Source: Candidatus Kuenenia stuttgartensis
GTDB lineage: Bacteria; Bacteroidota; Bacteroidia; Flavobacteriales_D; Crocinitomicaceae
Direction: 5' to 3'
DNA length: 20,291 nt
Assembly: GCA_943326025.2 (NCBI GenBank)
Contig: CALPRR020000020.1
Location: forward strand, 1-20,291
The notes under the pieces are model-generated. The model saw only the letters and a list, made by a program, of their open reading frames with translations. It was not told where the DNA came from and ran no database searches. The first letter of the stretch is position 1; the number at the start of each line of letters is the position of its first letter. This document shows positions 7,083 to 14,533 of this stretch, piece after piece. The position numbers and the translations under genes are program-made.

Positions 7083-7529
7083 TTAAATCTTTTTAACCTT
7101 TACTGCATTCATTCCTTTCATTCCTCTTTCAAGTTCGAAAGTAACATTATCATTTTCACGAATTTCTTCTAATAAACCATGAACGTGAACGAAATATTTT
7201 TCTTGAGTTGCTGTTTCTTTAATAAATCCAAAACCTTTTGAATCATTGAAAAACTCAACTTTTCCTGTTTTAGGAATCGTTAAATCTTCTGCTTCTCTCT
7301 TAGGAACTCCTAACTCAATATTTTCAGCAATGATTTTTTTCTTTTTTGTTGGATCTGGCGGAGTATCTGTAATGAATCCATTTTCATCTACATATGCCAT
7401 CATACTATCCAATCCACCACCTGTAGCTGTAGATTTTCTTTCTTGTTGTTTGATTGCTTTGTCTTGACGTTTTTTTAAACGTTTTGCTTCTTTTTCTTTT
7501 TTACCAAAGGTTTCTTGCGATTTCGCCAT
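7083..7529 (-). CDS. Cold-shock-domain protein with basic N-terminal extension
   Basis: A 148-residue cytoplasmic nucleic-acid-binding protein. Residues about 87-148 form a cold-shock domain with both RNA-binding motifs: KGFGFI (98-103, RNP1) and YFVHVHG (112-118, RNP2). It is therefore expected to bind single-stranded RNA or DNA as an RNA chaperone. The first 35 residues are strongly basic (KKEKEAKRLKKRQDKAIKQQ and similar), followed by a flexible Gly/Pro-containing linker with MMAYVDENGFITDTPPDP. The total length is about twice that of a CspA-type protein; this extended form is common in Bacteroidota. The ATG start fits the beginning of the basic tail. A TAnnTTTG box about 155 nt upstream suggests a long untranslated leader, as in other cold-shock genes. 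The stop is followed by a strong hairpin terminator. Confidence 0.9.
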   Translation of the reverse strand: MAKSQETFGKKEKEAKRLKKRQDKAIKQQERKSTATGGGLDSMMAYVDENGFITDTPPDPTKKKKIIAENIELGVPKREAEDLTIPKTGKVEFFNDSKGFGFIKETATQEKYFVHVHGLLEEIRENDNVTFELERGMKGMNAVKVKKI

Positions 7530-7683
7530 TCAATACTTAATAAAATTATGTTTTAACTATTCACTTTGAATAGATTATAGAATTAAATAAATACAGATTT
7601 TGTAAAATTTGACGAAAGAAACTTATTATCAGCCTAAAACGAAGGAACTTACTTGAAAGGTATTTATACCAACTAATACATTA

Positions 7684-7691
7684 CAAATGTA
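7684..7691 (-). promoter_or_regulatory. Putative -7 promoter box (TACATTTG) of the cold-shock gene
   Basis: TACATTTG on the minus strand fits TAnnTTTG. It is the best box seen upstream of the cold-shock gene and would give a leader of about 150 nt (to 7530). The nearest TTTG that could act as a -33 element is 26 nt away, somewhat far, so support is moderate. The 210-nt gap 7530-7739 otherwise shows no gene. Confidence 0.35.
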
Positions 7692-7739
7692 CGATAAAAA
7701 AACTAAAAATCGTCTATCAAAATAAAGTCACCGAATTAT

Positions 7740-9089
7740 TTATTCGATAAGTCCGCTACCTAAAAGGAATAACAATGATTCGCTCGCAATAAAATGATCT
7801 TTTTTGAATTTTAAACTTCCTTTAATTTGAATATATTTAGAATCTGTTGCTTTGAAATTTAGATCAAAATGATCTGTACTTTCGATGAATTTTTTTGAGG
7901 CTTTATAAAGTGGGTACATTTCTAAAATAGTCATCATAAATCCACCACCTTTAATATTCACAAAATTTGACAAATCACCTGACATTTCAAGAATAGTTTG
8001 ATTTGTATTAGAAATTAAAATAGGTTTTTCTGTCTTACCAAGATAGAATGTTTTAGGTGAAATTTGTTTTATATAATAGGTATATTCACCAATGATAACT
8101 TTATTGTTTTCAAAGATAATTTCATCATGAATTGCATTTAAATTCGAATGTAAATAATTAATAATAGAGAAGTTTTCTTTTGTTGTGATTAATAAATCAA
8201 TTCCGGGAATAACAACCATTTCATTGTTTAAATTTCCAAATTCAATTCCACTATAATTCATTGATAAACTTTGAATTTCAGGCACTTTAATATTGATCTT
8301 ATTTAATAAACTTCTTAAACTATCATTTAATGATTTCGGAAAATATAAACTCGAAAAATGAAAACTACTTGCGTTTGATTTCAAGAAAGTGGCATTTGTT
8401 GTCAATTTGTTTTTCAGATTCAACTCACCCTCAATGATTAATTCATCATTTTTAATTTTGCCTTTTAGTTTTGATGATTTTATTGTAGTCTCAGGATCAA
8501 AATACGATTTATGAAATTGAATGTCAATAATGTTTTCTGATTTTTCAAAAGCGTATTTTTCATAAATCTTTGAGTTTGATACATACTTTTTTATTTCACT
8601 AATTGGAATTGAAACAGATTCATCATTTGAAATAAAATGATAAATAATACCTACATTATTATAAACTGCAAAGGTTTGATCTTTTGTTAAATAATCAGAA
8701 ATATTCTTTTTAAATAATTCAGGACTAATTAAATTAAATGAAAATCCAATTAATTTACCTTTATGATAAGGCATACTAAATATTATTACGTCTGAAAAAA
8801 TGTCAACTCCAATTTCTGCAGATTTTTTTCTATTTTGATTAGCAAGTAAGTTTTTAAATGTTCTTAGTATTTGTTCATTTTTATCTTTTAGTAGAATTTG
8901 ATCTGCTGAAGTAGATAAGATTTCTTTTGCATCAATTTTACAAACAAAAGTTGAATTTTTTGGAACATATAAATGATTAGAATTAATCTTCTCTCCATTT
9001 AGGAAAATAAAAATAAAAAATGCCACCCACACAAATAACAATAATATGATAGATGATAAAGTACTTTTCAGTTTAAAATTTTTACTCAT
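7740..9089 (-). CDS. Membrane-anchored protein of unknown function
   Basis: A 449-residue protein not recognised with certainty. The N-terminus has a basic start followed by a hydrophobic segment (about 11-31, TLSSIILLLFVWVAFFIFIFL), without a clear cleavage site, so it is probably a signal anchor with the remainder in the periplasm. The mature part begins with VPKNSTFVCKIDAKEIL (about 42-58), a pattern reminiscent of Bacteroidota DUF4836/DUF3352-type proteins, in which a conserved 'values to be stored as a limit' start is followed by alternating beta-strands; this likeness is weak. The rest is rich in Asn, Ser, Lys and Ile with predicted beta content and no catalytic motif. It is divergent from the cobalamin operon. 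A TACTTTTG box on the minus strand at 9184-9191 and a TATCTTTA at 9095-9102 are candidate promoters. No link to B12 is implied beyond position. Confidence 0.6.
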   Translation of the reverse strand: MSKNFKLKSTLSSIILLLFVWVAFFIFIFLNGEKINSNHLYVPKNSTFVCKIDAKEILSTSADQILLKDKNEQILRTFKNLLANQNRKKSAEIGVDIFSDVIIFSMPYHKGKLIGFSFNLISPELFKKNISDYLTKDQTFAVYNNVGIIYHFISNDESVSIPISEIKKYVSNSKIYEKYAFEKSENIIDIQFHKSYFDPETTIKSSKLKGKIKNDELIIEGELNLKNKLTTNATFLKSNASSFHFSSLYFPKSLNDSLRSLLNKINIKVPEIQSLSMNYSGIEFGNLNNEMVVIPGIDLLITTKENFSIINYLHSNLNAIHDEIIFENNKVIIGEYTYYIKQISPKTFYLGKTEKPILISNTNQTILEMSGDLSNFVNIKGGGFMMTILEMYPLYKASKKFIESTDHFDLNFKATDSKYIQIKGSLKFKKDHFIASESLLFLLGSGLIE

Positions 9090-9234
9090 AATTATAAAGA
9101 TACATTTTTTTAGAAATAGTGATTAGTAAATTAAAAAGTTTTTAAGCTTGATTTTAAATTTTTGAAATAGAGAAATAATAGGACAAAAGTAAAATCGATT
9201 CAAGTGCGTATGTGATTTAGTGGTTAAATTCATG

Positions 9235-9242
9235 TATATTTG
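9235..9242 (+). promoter_or_regulatory. Putative -7 promoter box (TATATTTG) of the cobalamin operon
   Basis: TATATTTG matches TAnnTTTG and lies about 8-14 nt upstream of the first recognisable riboswitch bases, so transcription would start close to the 5' edge of the aptamer. A clear -33 TTG is not visible at the usual distance. Confidence 0.5.
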
Positions 9243-9249
9243 TAAACGA

Positions 9250-9412
9250 TTTGTGGTACCATTAGTGGAATAAAAGGGAATCCTGTTAAAATCAGGAACT
9301 GTGTCTGCAGCTGTGTTCACCGGTAAATCGATTTCAAAATGTCACTGTTTCTTTTAAATGAAATGGGAAGACGAAATCGAGTTGGTGAGAGTCAGAATAC
9401 CTGCCAATAATC
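9250..9412 (+). promoter_or_regulatory. Cobalamin (B12) riboswitch aptamer
   Basis: The conserved landmarks of the cobalamin riboswitch occur in order: GGTACC (9255-9260), AAAAGGGAA (about 9272-9280), a small hairpin tcctg/cagga, ACTGTGTCTGCAGCTGTG (about 9298-9315), GTCACTG (9341-9347), TGGGAAGAC (9364-9372) and the B12-box-like AGTCAGAATACCTGCC (9390-9405). The helix GTC/GAC (9341-9343 with 9370-9372) stacks on an 8-bp helix (9328-9335 with 9373-9380), as expected for the peripheral arm. The aptamer binds a cobalamin and normally represses the downstream transport genes when B12 is plentiful. It precedes four genes that look like outer-membrane B12 uptake. Confidence 0.93.
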
Positions 9413-9531
9413 TTATAGTGTGAAGACTTCAGATTAAAGTTGGATACAATTCTTGCATTATCCTAGGCGTAAGTTTGGGCTAACTCGATTTGATTTCTTC
9501 ATAATTTATTTATTTTATTTATTTAATTTTT
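9413..9531 (+). promoter_or_regulatory. Riboswitch expression platform / leader
   Basis: About 120 nt separate the aptamer from the first ATG. Bases 9482-9491 are an exact 10-nt complement of 9374-9383, which overlap the 3' arm of the aptamer helix, so the two pairings exclude each other. Weaker pairings such as 9421-9426 with 9496-9501 are also possible. No GC-rich hairpin with a T-run was found, so control of translation start seems more likely than an intrinsic terminator. Confidence 0.5.
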
Positions 9532-10500
9532 ATGAAGAAAATTTATTTTTCTGCAGTTGCAATTTGTTTCTCTTTAACACTTTCTGCTCAACAGACTATT
9601 GGGTTCGAAAATGTATTATTAGATTCAAGTTCTTACGATGAAGGTGCTTCTGGAGCAGGGGCTTTTTATGAAAATGGTGTCGTTTTCACAAATGATTATG
9701 TAATTTCTCAATTTGGAAATTATTTTGAAGGTTTTGCAGTTTCTAATATGCAAGATTCTACAACAGCTGGTTATACAAATCCTTTCAGTGCAATAACAGC
9801 TTCAGGTGATTCATCAACAAATTACGGAATTTATAATCCTTCGGGTAAAATTGAATTTGCTGGACAAGGTGTTATTTTAAATTCTTTTAGAATTACCAAT
9901 ACAACTTTTGCTGCTTTATCAATGAGAGACGGCGATGCATTTGGTAAGCAATTTGGAAGTTTTACTAATGCAAATGGAGATATAGATGGTACAAATGGTG
10001 AAGACTTTTTCAGATTATGGATATATGCACATGCTGAAAATGGTGAAATTATAGATTCAGTACTATTTTATTTAGCTGATTACCGTTTTTCTGATAATAC
10101 TCAAGATTACATAGTTAGGAAATGGGAAACTGTTGATTTGTCTTCTATTCAAGGCACTGTTTATTCATTGTCTTTCAAGTTTGAATCTTCAGACGTAGCT
10201 TCTTGGGGAATAAATACACCAGCATATTTTGCAATTGATAATTTAAGCATTTATAAAAATTTAGGTCTAAACGAAAACAAATTGTTAGAAATTTCAGTTT
10301 TTCCGAATCCATTTCAAGATGTGATAAATGTGAAAGGTGAAAGTGGAAAAGTTTCAGTTTTTGATTTAACTGGTAAAGAGATCTATTCAACTGATTATAA
10401 TTTTTTTATTCAGATTTCAACAGCTGAATTTCCAACTGGAATGTATTTCTTGACGATCGAAAATGAGAGAGGTTCATTCTCTCAAAAAATCATAAAATAA
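9532..10500 (+). CDS. DUF4465-like secreted protein with T9SS type A sorting domain
   Basis: A 322-residue secreted protein, the first gene behind the cobalamin riboswitch. Residues 1-20 are a Sec signal peptide ending in LSAQQ. Residues about 22-245 resemble DUF4465, a beta-rich domain found mostly in Bacteroidota: TIGFENVLLDSSSYDEGASG near the start, a GVVFTNDY strand, YGIYNPSG, FRLWIYAHAENGEIIDS and a final YFAIDNLSIY. The C-terminal about 70 residues (VFPNPFQDVINV, then VFDLTGKEIY and TGMYFLTIE, ending QKIIK) form a type A T9SS sorting domain, so the protein should cross the outer membrane through T9SS and be released or anchored at the surface. Placement under B12 control next to BtuB- and BtuG-like genes suggests a role in binding cobalamin or a B12-containing substrate at the surface; this is inference. 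Confidence 0.85.
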   Translation: MKKIYFSAVAICFSLTLSAQQTIGFENVLLDSSSYDEGASGAGAFYENGVVFTNDYVISQFGNYFEGFAVSNMQDSTTAGYTNPFSAITASGDSSTNYGIYNPSGKIEFAGQGVILNSFRITNTTFAALSMRDGDAFGKQFGSFTNANGDIDGTNGEDFFRLWIYAHAENGEIIDSVLFYLADYRFSDNTQDYIVRKWETVDLSSIQGTVYSLSFKFESSDVASWGINTPAYFAIDNLSIYKNLGLNENKLLEISVFPNPFQDVINVKGESGKVSVFDLTGKEIYSTDYNFFIQISTAEFPTGMYFLTIENERGSFSQKIIK

Positions 10501-10515
10501 TTCACTCAATTTTTG

Positions 10516-12504
10516 ATGAATTTAAGACTTTTTGTAAGTGTTTTAATAGTATTGACTTTTCATTTTCAAATGATTGGTCAAGATTCTATTAAAACACTTC
10601 AATTAGTGAAAGAATTATCTGGTGTAACAATTACGGTGAATACTCCTGAAAAGCAAGACCAAATTTCTCAACAATATTCAAGATTAGATATTTTAAAATA
10701 TCAACCTCAAGATGTTGGAGCTATTTTGCAAAAAGTAAGCGGTACAACGTTGAAAAGTTATGGTGGACTTGGAGGGATGAAAACAATTTCTGTTCGAGGT
10801 TTGGGGGGACAACACACTTCAGTTGTCTTAGATGGTTTTGTTGTAAATAATGCACAAAACGGTCAAATAAATTTGGCAACAATTCAAACTGATAATATTG
10901 AAAATCTATCTTTAACAGTAGGAGGGAGAACGAATTATTTATTACCAGCTTCTGCTTACACAAGTGGTAGTATTTTAAATGTTTCAACTTTTGAAAATTC
11001 ATTTGATACTTCAGCATTTCAAGTTAGATTGAATTCAAAAATTGGTTCTTTTGGTGAATTAGATCATTATTTATCTGTAAAAGGAATAAAGAAGAATTGG
11101 ATGATAGGTGCTTATGGAAAGTATAGGCAAGCAAATGGAAAATATCCTTATTCTTTTCAAAATGGAAATTCCATAATAAATGATGTGCGTTCCAATAATG
11201 ATTTTAAAGATTGGTATTCGGGTTTAAATTTAGCTTATCAATTCTCAAACAAGACCATTTTTAGAATTAATTATAAAAACTTTGGAGCTAATCAAGGTCT
11301 ACCAGGAGCAGTAGTTTTTTATAATTCATTTTCGAATCAACGATTATCTACATTAAATAATGGTCTGAATTTAAATTTAAATACAGAAATAAAACGTGTA
11401 GACTTTAGATTTTTTGGAAGTTACCAAAACGATTACACAAAATATACAGATCCTTCTTTTTTGAATTCGACAGGTGGATTAATTTCTCGTTATTCTAATC
11501 AAACAACTCATTTTGGAAGTTCTTTTTATAAATTGATTCGATATAAATATACTTTTTTTGGTGGTATCGATTCAAAATATAGTGAGTTGAAATTCATTGA
11601 TGAATCAAATGCTTTACCTAAAAGAATTCATACAACATATTTAATTGGATCAACTTTAAATTTTTCAAAATTTAAATCAGAAATTCAATTGACTGGACAA
11701 AATGTTTTGGAAGACAATCAATTGGGTGAAAGAGCTTTGAATCAAAATGAAATTAATCCATTTATTTTATTGGAGAATCAAGAGTTTGGCAGTTGGAAAT
11801 TAAAATTGAATGTTTGGTATAAAAGTTCTTTTCGAATGCCAGCTTTTAACGAATTGTATTACAATGGAATTGGAAATGTTAAACTAAAACCTGAAGAGGC
11901 AAATCAATTTTCGTTTGGATTCAATTTTCAACCAAAAGTTAGAAAAATAAACTTGAAAGTGATTTTGAATAGCTATTATACTTCAGTAAAAAATCAAATT
12001 TTAGCCATACCAACCAAAAATTTATTCGTTTGGTCAATGCAAAATATTGGTGAAGTTCATACTACTGGTTTTGAAGCTCGAATAGATTTAGGTTTTCAAC
12101 TTAATGAAAAAAACAGATTAGACTTAAATGGTAATTATACATTTCAGCAATCATTAGATTTTTCAGATAAAACTTCTCCGACTTATAAAAATCAAGTTGC
12201 CTACATTCCAAAACATTCAGGAAATGCCTCAATTTCTTACAATAGAAAAAATTCAGGTATGGTTTTTTCAATGTTTAATTCATCTTTAAGGTATAGTTTA
12301 AATGAAAATATTTCGTCAAATATTATCGATGGTTTTGCCATTTTTGATGCTGGAATTTATTCAAAGGTTAATTTATCGAATAAACACGATTTGAGAATAC
12401 AGTTGACATTTAAAAACTTGTTTAATTCTTCTTACGCTTTTGTGAAATATTACGTTATGCCAGGTAGAAGTTTCTTAATTTCAATTAATTATGCGCTACG
12501 TTAG
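10516..12504 (+). CDS. btuB: BtuB-like TonB-dependent outer-membrane receptor
   Basis: A 662-residue outer-membrane receptor. ATG at 10516 is preferred over an in-frame TTG three bases upstream. Residues 1-23 are a signal peptide (ending MIGQ). A plug domain follows (about 35-160) with the typical VGAILQKVSGTTLKSYGG, ISVRGLGGQHTSVVLDGFVVN and GRTNYLLPASAYTSG strings. The rest is rich in alternating aromatic and polar strands, as in a 22-strand barrel, with FRMPAFNELYYNGIGNVKLKPEEANQ marking the conserved late-barrel stretch of small TonB receptors. It lacks the N-terminal carboxypeptidase-regulatory-like domain of SusC proteins. The riboswitch and the overlapping BtuG-like gene (14 nt overlap) make cobalamin the likely ligand. 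Uptake needs TonB-ExbBD from elsewhere. The last residue is Arg rather than the usual aromatic. Confidence 0.88.
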   Translation: MNLRLFVSVLIVLTFHFQMIGQDSIKTLQLVKELSGVTITVNTPEKQDQISQQYSRLDILKYQPQDVGAILQKVSGTTLKSYGGLGGMKTISVRGLGGQHTSVVLDGFVVNNAQNGQINLATIQTDNIENLSLTVGGRTNYLLPASAYTSGSILNVSTFENSFDTSAFQVRLNSKIGSFGELDHYLSVKGIKKNWMIGAYGKYRQANGKYPYSFQNGNSIINDVRSNNDFKDWYSGLNLAYQFSNKTIFRINYKNFGANQGLPGAVVFYNSFSNQRLSTLNNGLNLNLNTEIKRVDFRFFGSYQNDYTKYTDPSFLNSTGGLISRYSNQTTHFGSSFYKLIRYKYTFFGGIDSKYSELKFIDESNALPKRIHTTYLIGSTLNFSKFKSEIQLTGQNVLEDNQLGERALNQNEINPFILLENQEFGSWKLKLNVWYKSSFRMPAFNELYYNGIGNVKLKPEEANQFSFGFNFQPKVRKINLKVILNSYYTSVKNQILAIPTKNLFVWSMQNIGEVHTTGFEARIDLGFQLNEKNRLDLNGNYTFQQSLDFSDKTSPTYKNQVAYIPKHSGNASISYNRKNSGMVFSMFNSSLRYSLNENISSNIIDGFAIFDAGIYSKVNLSNKHDLRIQLTFKNLFNSSYAFVKYYVMPGRSFLISINYALR

Positions 12505-13552
12505 ATTTATAATACTATTACTCTTAATTACTTCATGTAAAAAACATAAAGTAGAACCTTCTTCTGTTGATACAAGTAATGGTTTGAAAAATGGGATGCT
12601 TGTTTTGTGTGAAGGTTTATTTCAACAAAATAATTCAACGCTTTCATGGGTTGATTTTAATTCAAATGAAATAGATAATAATTTTTTTGTAACTCAAAAT
12701 AATCGTCAAATTGGAGATACTGGAAATGATCTTGAAGCTTATGGTGGTAAAATTTATATAGTTGTGAATGTTTCAAGTACGATTGAAGTTCTAGAAAAAT
12801 CAACTGGTAAATCAATCAAACAGATTTCAATGATTACAGGTTCTGTTCCTAAACAACCTAGATCCATTGTATTTAATGGTTCGAATGCATTTGTTACTTG
12901 TTATGATGGTTATGTTGACGTAATGGACACTGCTTCATTAACAATAACTCAACGTATTAAAGTAGGTGATAATCCAGAGCAATTAGCCATTTCGAATAAT
13001 AAATTATACGTTACCAATTCAGGTGGACTTAATTCTCCGAATGTTGATTCAACAGTTTCAGTAATTTCTCTAAGTTCATTTCAGGAAATGAAGAAAATTA
13101 CCGTTGGAAAAAATCCAGGTGCAATAAAAGTTGATGATCAAGGAGATGTTTATGTTATAGCAAGAGGAAATTATACTTCAATTCCATCAAGAATGGTCAG
13201 AATAAATAGTCAGACAGATTTAGTAGAAAACACTTTTTCTTTTGATGCTTCTGGAATTGAAAAAATGGGTGATAAATTTTTAATTAACTATCAAAATTAT
13301 TCAAACTCAACAAGCAGTGTTTGTTTATTTGATTTTCAAACAGAAACAGTAATAAATTCTAATTACATCTCAATGTCAAATATTACAACTTTATTTGGAA
13401 TAAAATACAACAGTTCAACGAATAAGATATATTGTTTAGATGCTATGAATTATACAAATTCTGGTTATGTGCGTGTGTTTTCATCATTAGGTGTTTTCGA
13501 AAAAAGTTATCATGTAGGACTTAATCCTAACAACATATTATTTTATGAATAA
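12491..13552 (+). CDS. btuG: BtuG-like surface beta-propeller lipoprotein (YncE/DUF5074 type)
   Basis: A 353-residue lipoprotein. The short signal ends in the lipobox ITSC with acylated Cys16, followed by KKHK. The mature part is a YncE-like beta-propeller that matches the known pattern of Bacteroides BtuG/DUF5074 proteins: LVLCEGLFQQNNSTLSWVDF (38-57), IGDTGNDLEAYGGKIYIVVN, TIEVLEKSTGKSIKQI, QPRSIVF, VGDNPEQLAISNNKLYVTNSGG and VGKNPGAIKVD. The repeated VG-x-NP turns mark propeller blades. In Bacteroides, BtuG sits on the outside of BtuB, binds cobalamin with very high affinity and hands it to the receptor. The gene overlaps btuB by 14 nt and the next gene by 8 nt, consistent with translational coupling of a complex. 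Cobalamin binding is inferred from family and context. Confidence 0.88.
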   Translation: MRYVRFIILLLLITSCKKHKVEPSSVDTSNGLKNGMLVLCEGLFQQNNSTLSWVDFNSNEIDNNFFVTQNNRQIGDTGNDLEAYGGKIYIVVNVSSTIEVLEKSTGKSIKQISMITGSVPKQPRSIVFNGSNAFVTCYDGYVDVMDTASLTITQRIKVGDNPEQLAISNNKLYVTNSGGLNSPNVDSTVSVISLSSFQEMKKITVGKNPGAIKVDDQGDVYVIARGNYTSIPSRMVRINSQTDLVENTFSFDASGIEKMGDKFLINYQNYSNSTSSVCLFDFQTETVINSNYISMSNITTLFGIKYNSSTNKIYCLDAMNYTNSGYVRVFSSLGVFEKSYHVGLNPNNILFYE

Positions 13553-14528
13553 ATTATTACTTTTTGCATTGGTTTTAGGGTCGATAAAAAGTCTTTCTGC
13601 CCAATTTGCAACAGTACCGAATACAGCAGGAACAACAGCAATTAAAAAAGATTCTTCGATTATAGAAGCTTGGGCAACTGGTATTGAAATTCAGCGTGGT
13701 TATTTAGATATTAATGATAAAAGTTTAATGCTTTCTGGTTCTAATAGAGTTAATGGTGGTAATCCTTCAGAAGGTTTATATGCTGCAGAGGGTAATTCAA
13801 GTAACATTGTATCATTGGGAGATTCAGGAATTGCAATAGTAAATTTTGCATCTACAATTTACAATGGAGTAGGTCCAGATTTTGCAGTTTTTGAAAATGG
13901 ATTTGCGAATGATTATATCGAATTAGCCTTTGTAGAAGTTAGTTCAGATGGAATACATTATGTTCGTTTTCCTGCTTCAAGTTTATATCAAACTACAACT
14001 CAAGTTGGAAATTATGATTTTGCTAGTTGTGAATCAGTTAATAATTTAGCTGGTAAATACAGACAAGGTTATGGAACACCATTTGATTTAGAAGAATTAA
14101 AAGATTCTGCAAATTTGGATGTAAATGCAATTTCTCATATTAAATTAGTTGATGTAATTGGAAGTATTACGAATATTGGTAGTTTAGATACTGCTGGAAA
14201 TCGAATCAATGATTGTTATCCAACTCCTTTTGCATCAGGTGGTTTTGATTTAGATGCTGTTGCAACAATGCATATGAATCCTTTGAGAATAGATGAGAAT
14301 CAATTAAATTCAGTTTTAGTTTATCCAAATCCAACTAAAGGAATTGTGACTATCAGCACAAAAGATGAAGGGATTACTAAAATATTTGATATTTCTGGAA
14401 ATCTTCTTAGTGAAGAAAAATTCGAAAAGAATCAGAAATTAGATTTATCTAAATTTTCTCAATCAGTCTTGTTCATTTCCATTTATCAAATTAATTCGAT
14501 AAATCATTTCAAAATAATAATTGAATAG
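13545..14528 (+). CDS. Secreted surface protein with T9SS type A sorting domain
   Basis: A 327-residue secreted protein, the last gene of the B12-regulated operon. Residues 1-20 are a signal peptide (ending LSAQ). The mature region (about 21-247) has a conserved-looking beta-rich core: VNGGNPSEGLYAAEGNSSNIVSLGDSG, DFAVFENGF, ELAFVEVSSDGIHYVRFPAS, LAGKYRQGYGTPFDLEEL and GGFDLDAVATMHMN. Similar secreted proteins of unknown role are known in various bacteria; I cannot name a Pfam family with confidence. The C-terminal about 70 residues (VYPNPTKGIVTIST, KIFDISGNLL, ending HFKIIIE) are a type A T9SS sorting domain. There are only two cysteines in the mature core (SCESV and DCYPT), which could form a disulfide. 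Position behind btuB-btuG suggests a surface accessory to cobalamin capture, which is inference. Confidence 0.8.
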   Translation: MNKLLLFALVLGSIKSLSAQFATVPNTAGTTAIKKDSSIIEAWATGIEIQRGYLDINDKSLMLSGSNRVNGGNPSEGLYAAEGNSSNIVSLGDSGIAIVNFASTIYNGVGPDFAVFENGFANDYIELAFVEVSSDGIHYVRFPASSLYQTTTQVGNYDFASCESVNNLAGKYRQGYGTPFDLEELKDSANLDVNAISHIKLVDVIGSITNIGSLDTAGNRINDCYPTPFASGGFDLDAVATMHMNPLRIDENQLNSVLVYPNPTKGIVTISTKDEGITKIFDISGNLLSEEKFEKNQKLDLSKFSQSVLFISIYQINSINHFKIIIE

Positions 14529-14533
14529 AAAAT

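Noticed and set aside
10513..10515. In-frame TTG as the start of the BtuB-like gene
   Set aside because: An ATG follows immediately at 10516 and begins a normal signal peptide, so the TTG is not needed.
14529..14533. Dedicated terminator between the B12 operon and uvrA
   Set aside because: Only 5 nt separate the two stop codons and no hairpin with a T-run was found around them; termination probably occurs inside the opposing gene.
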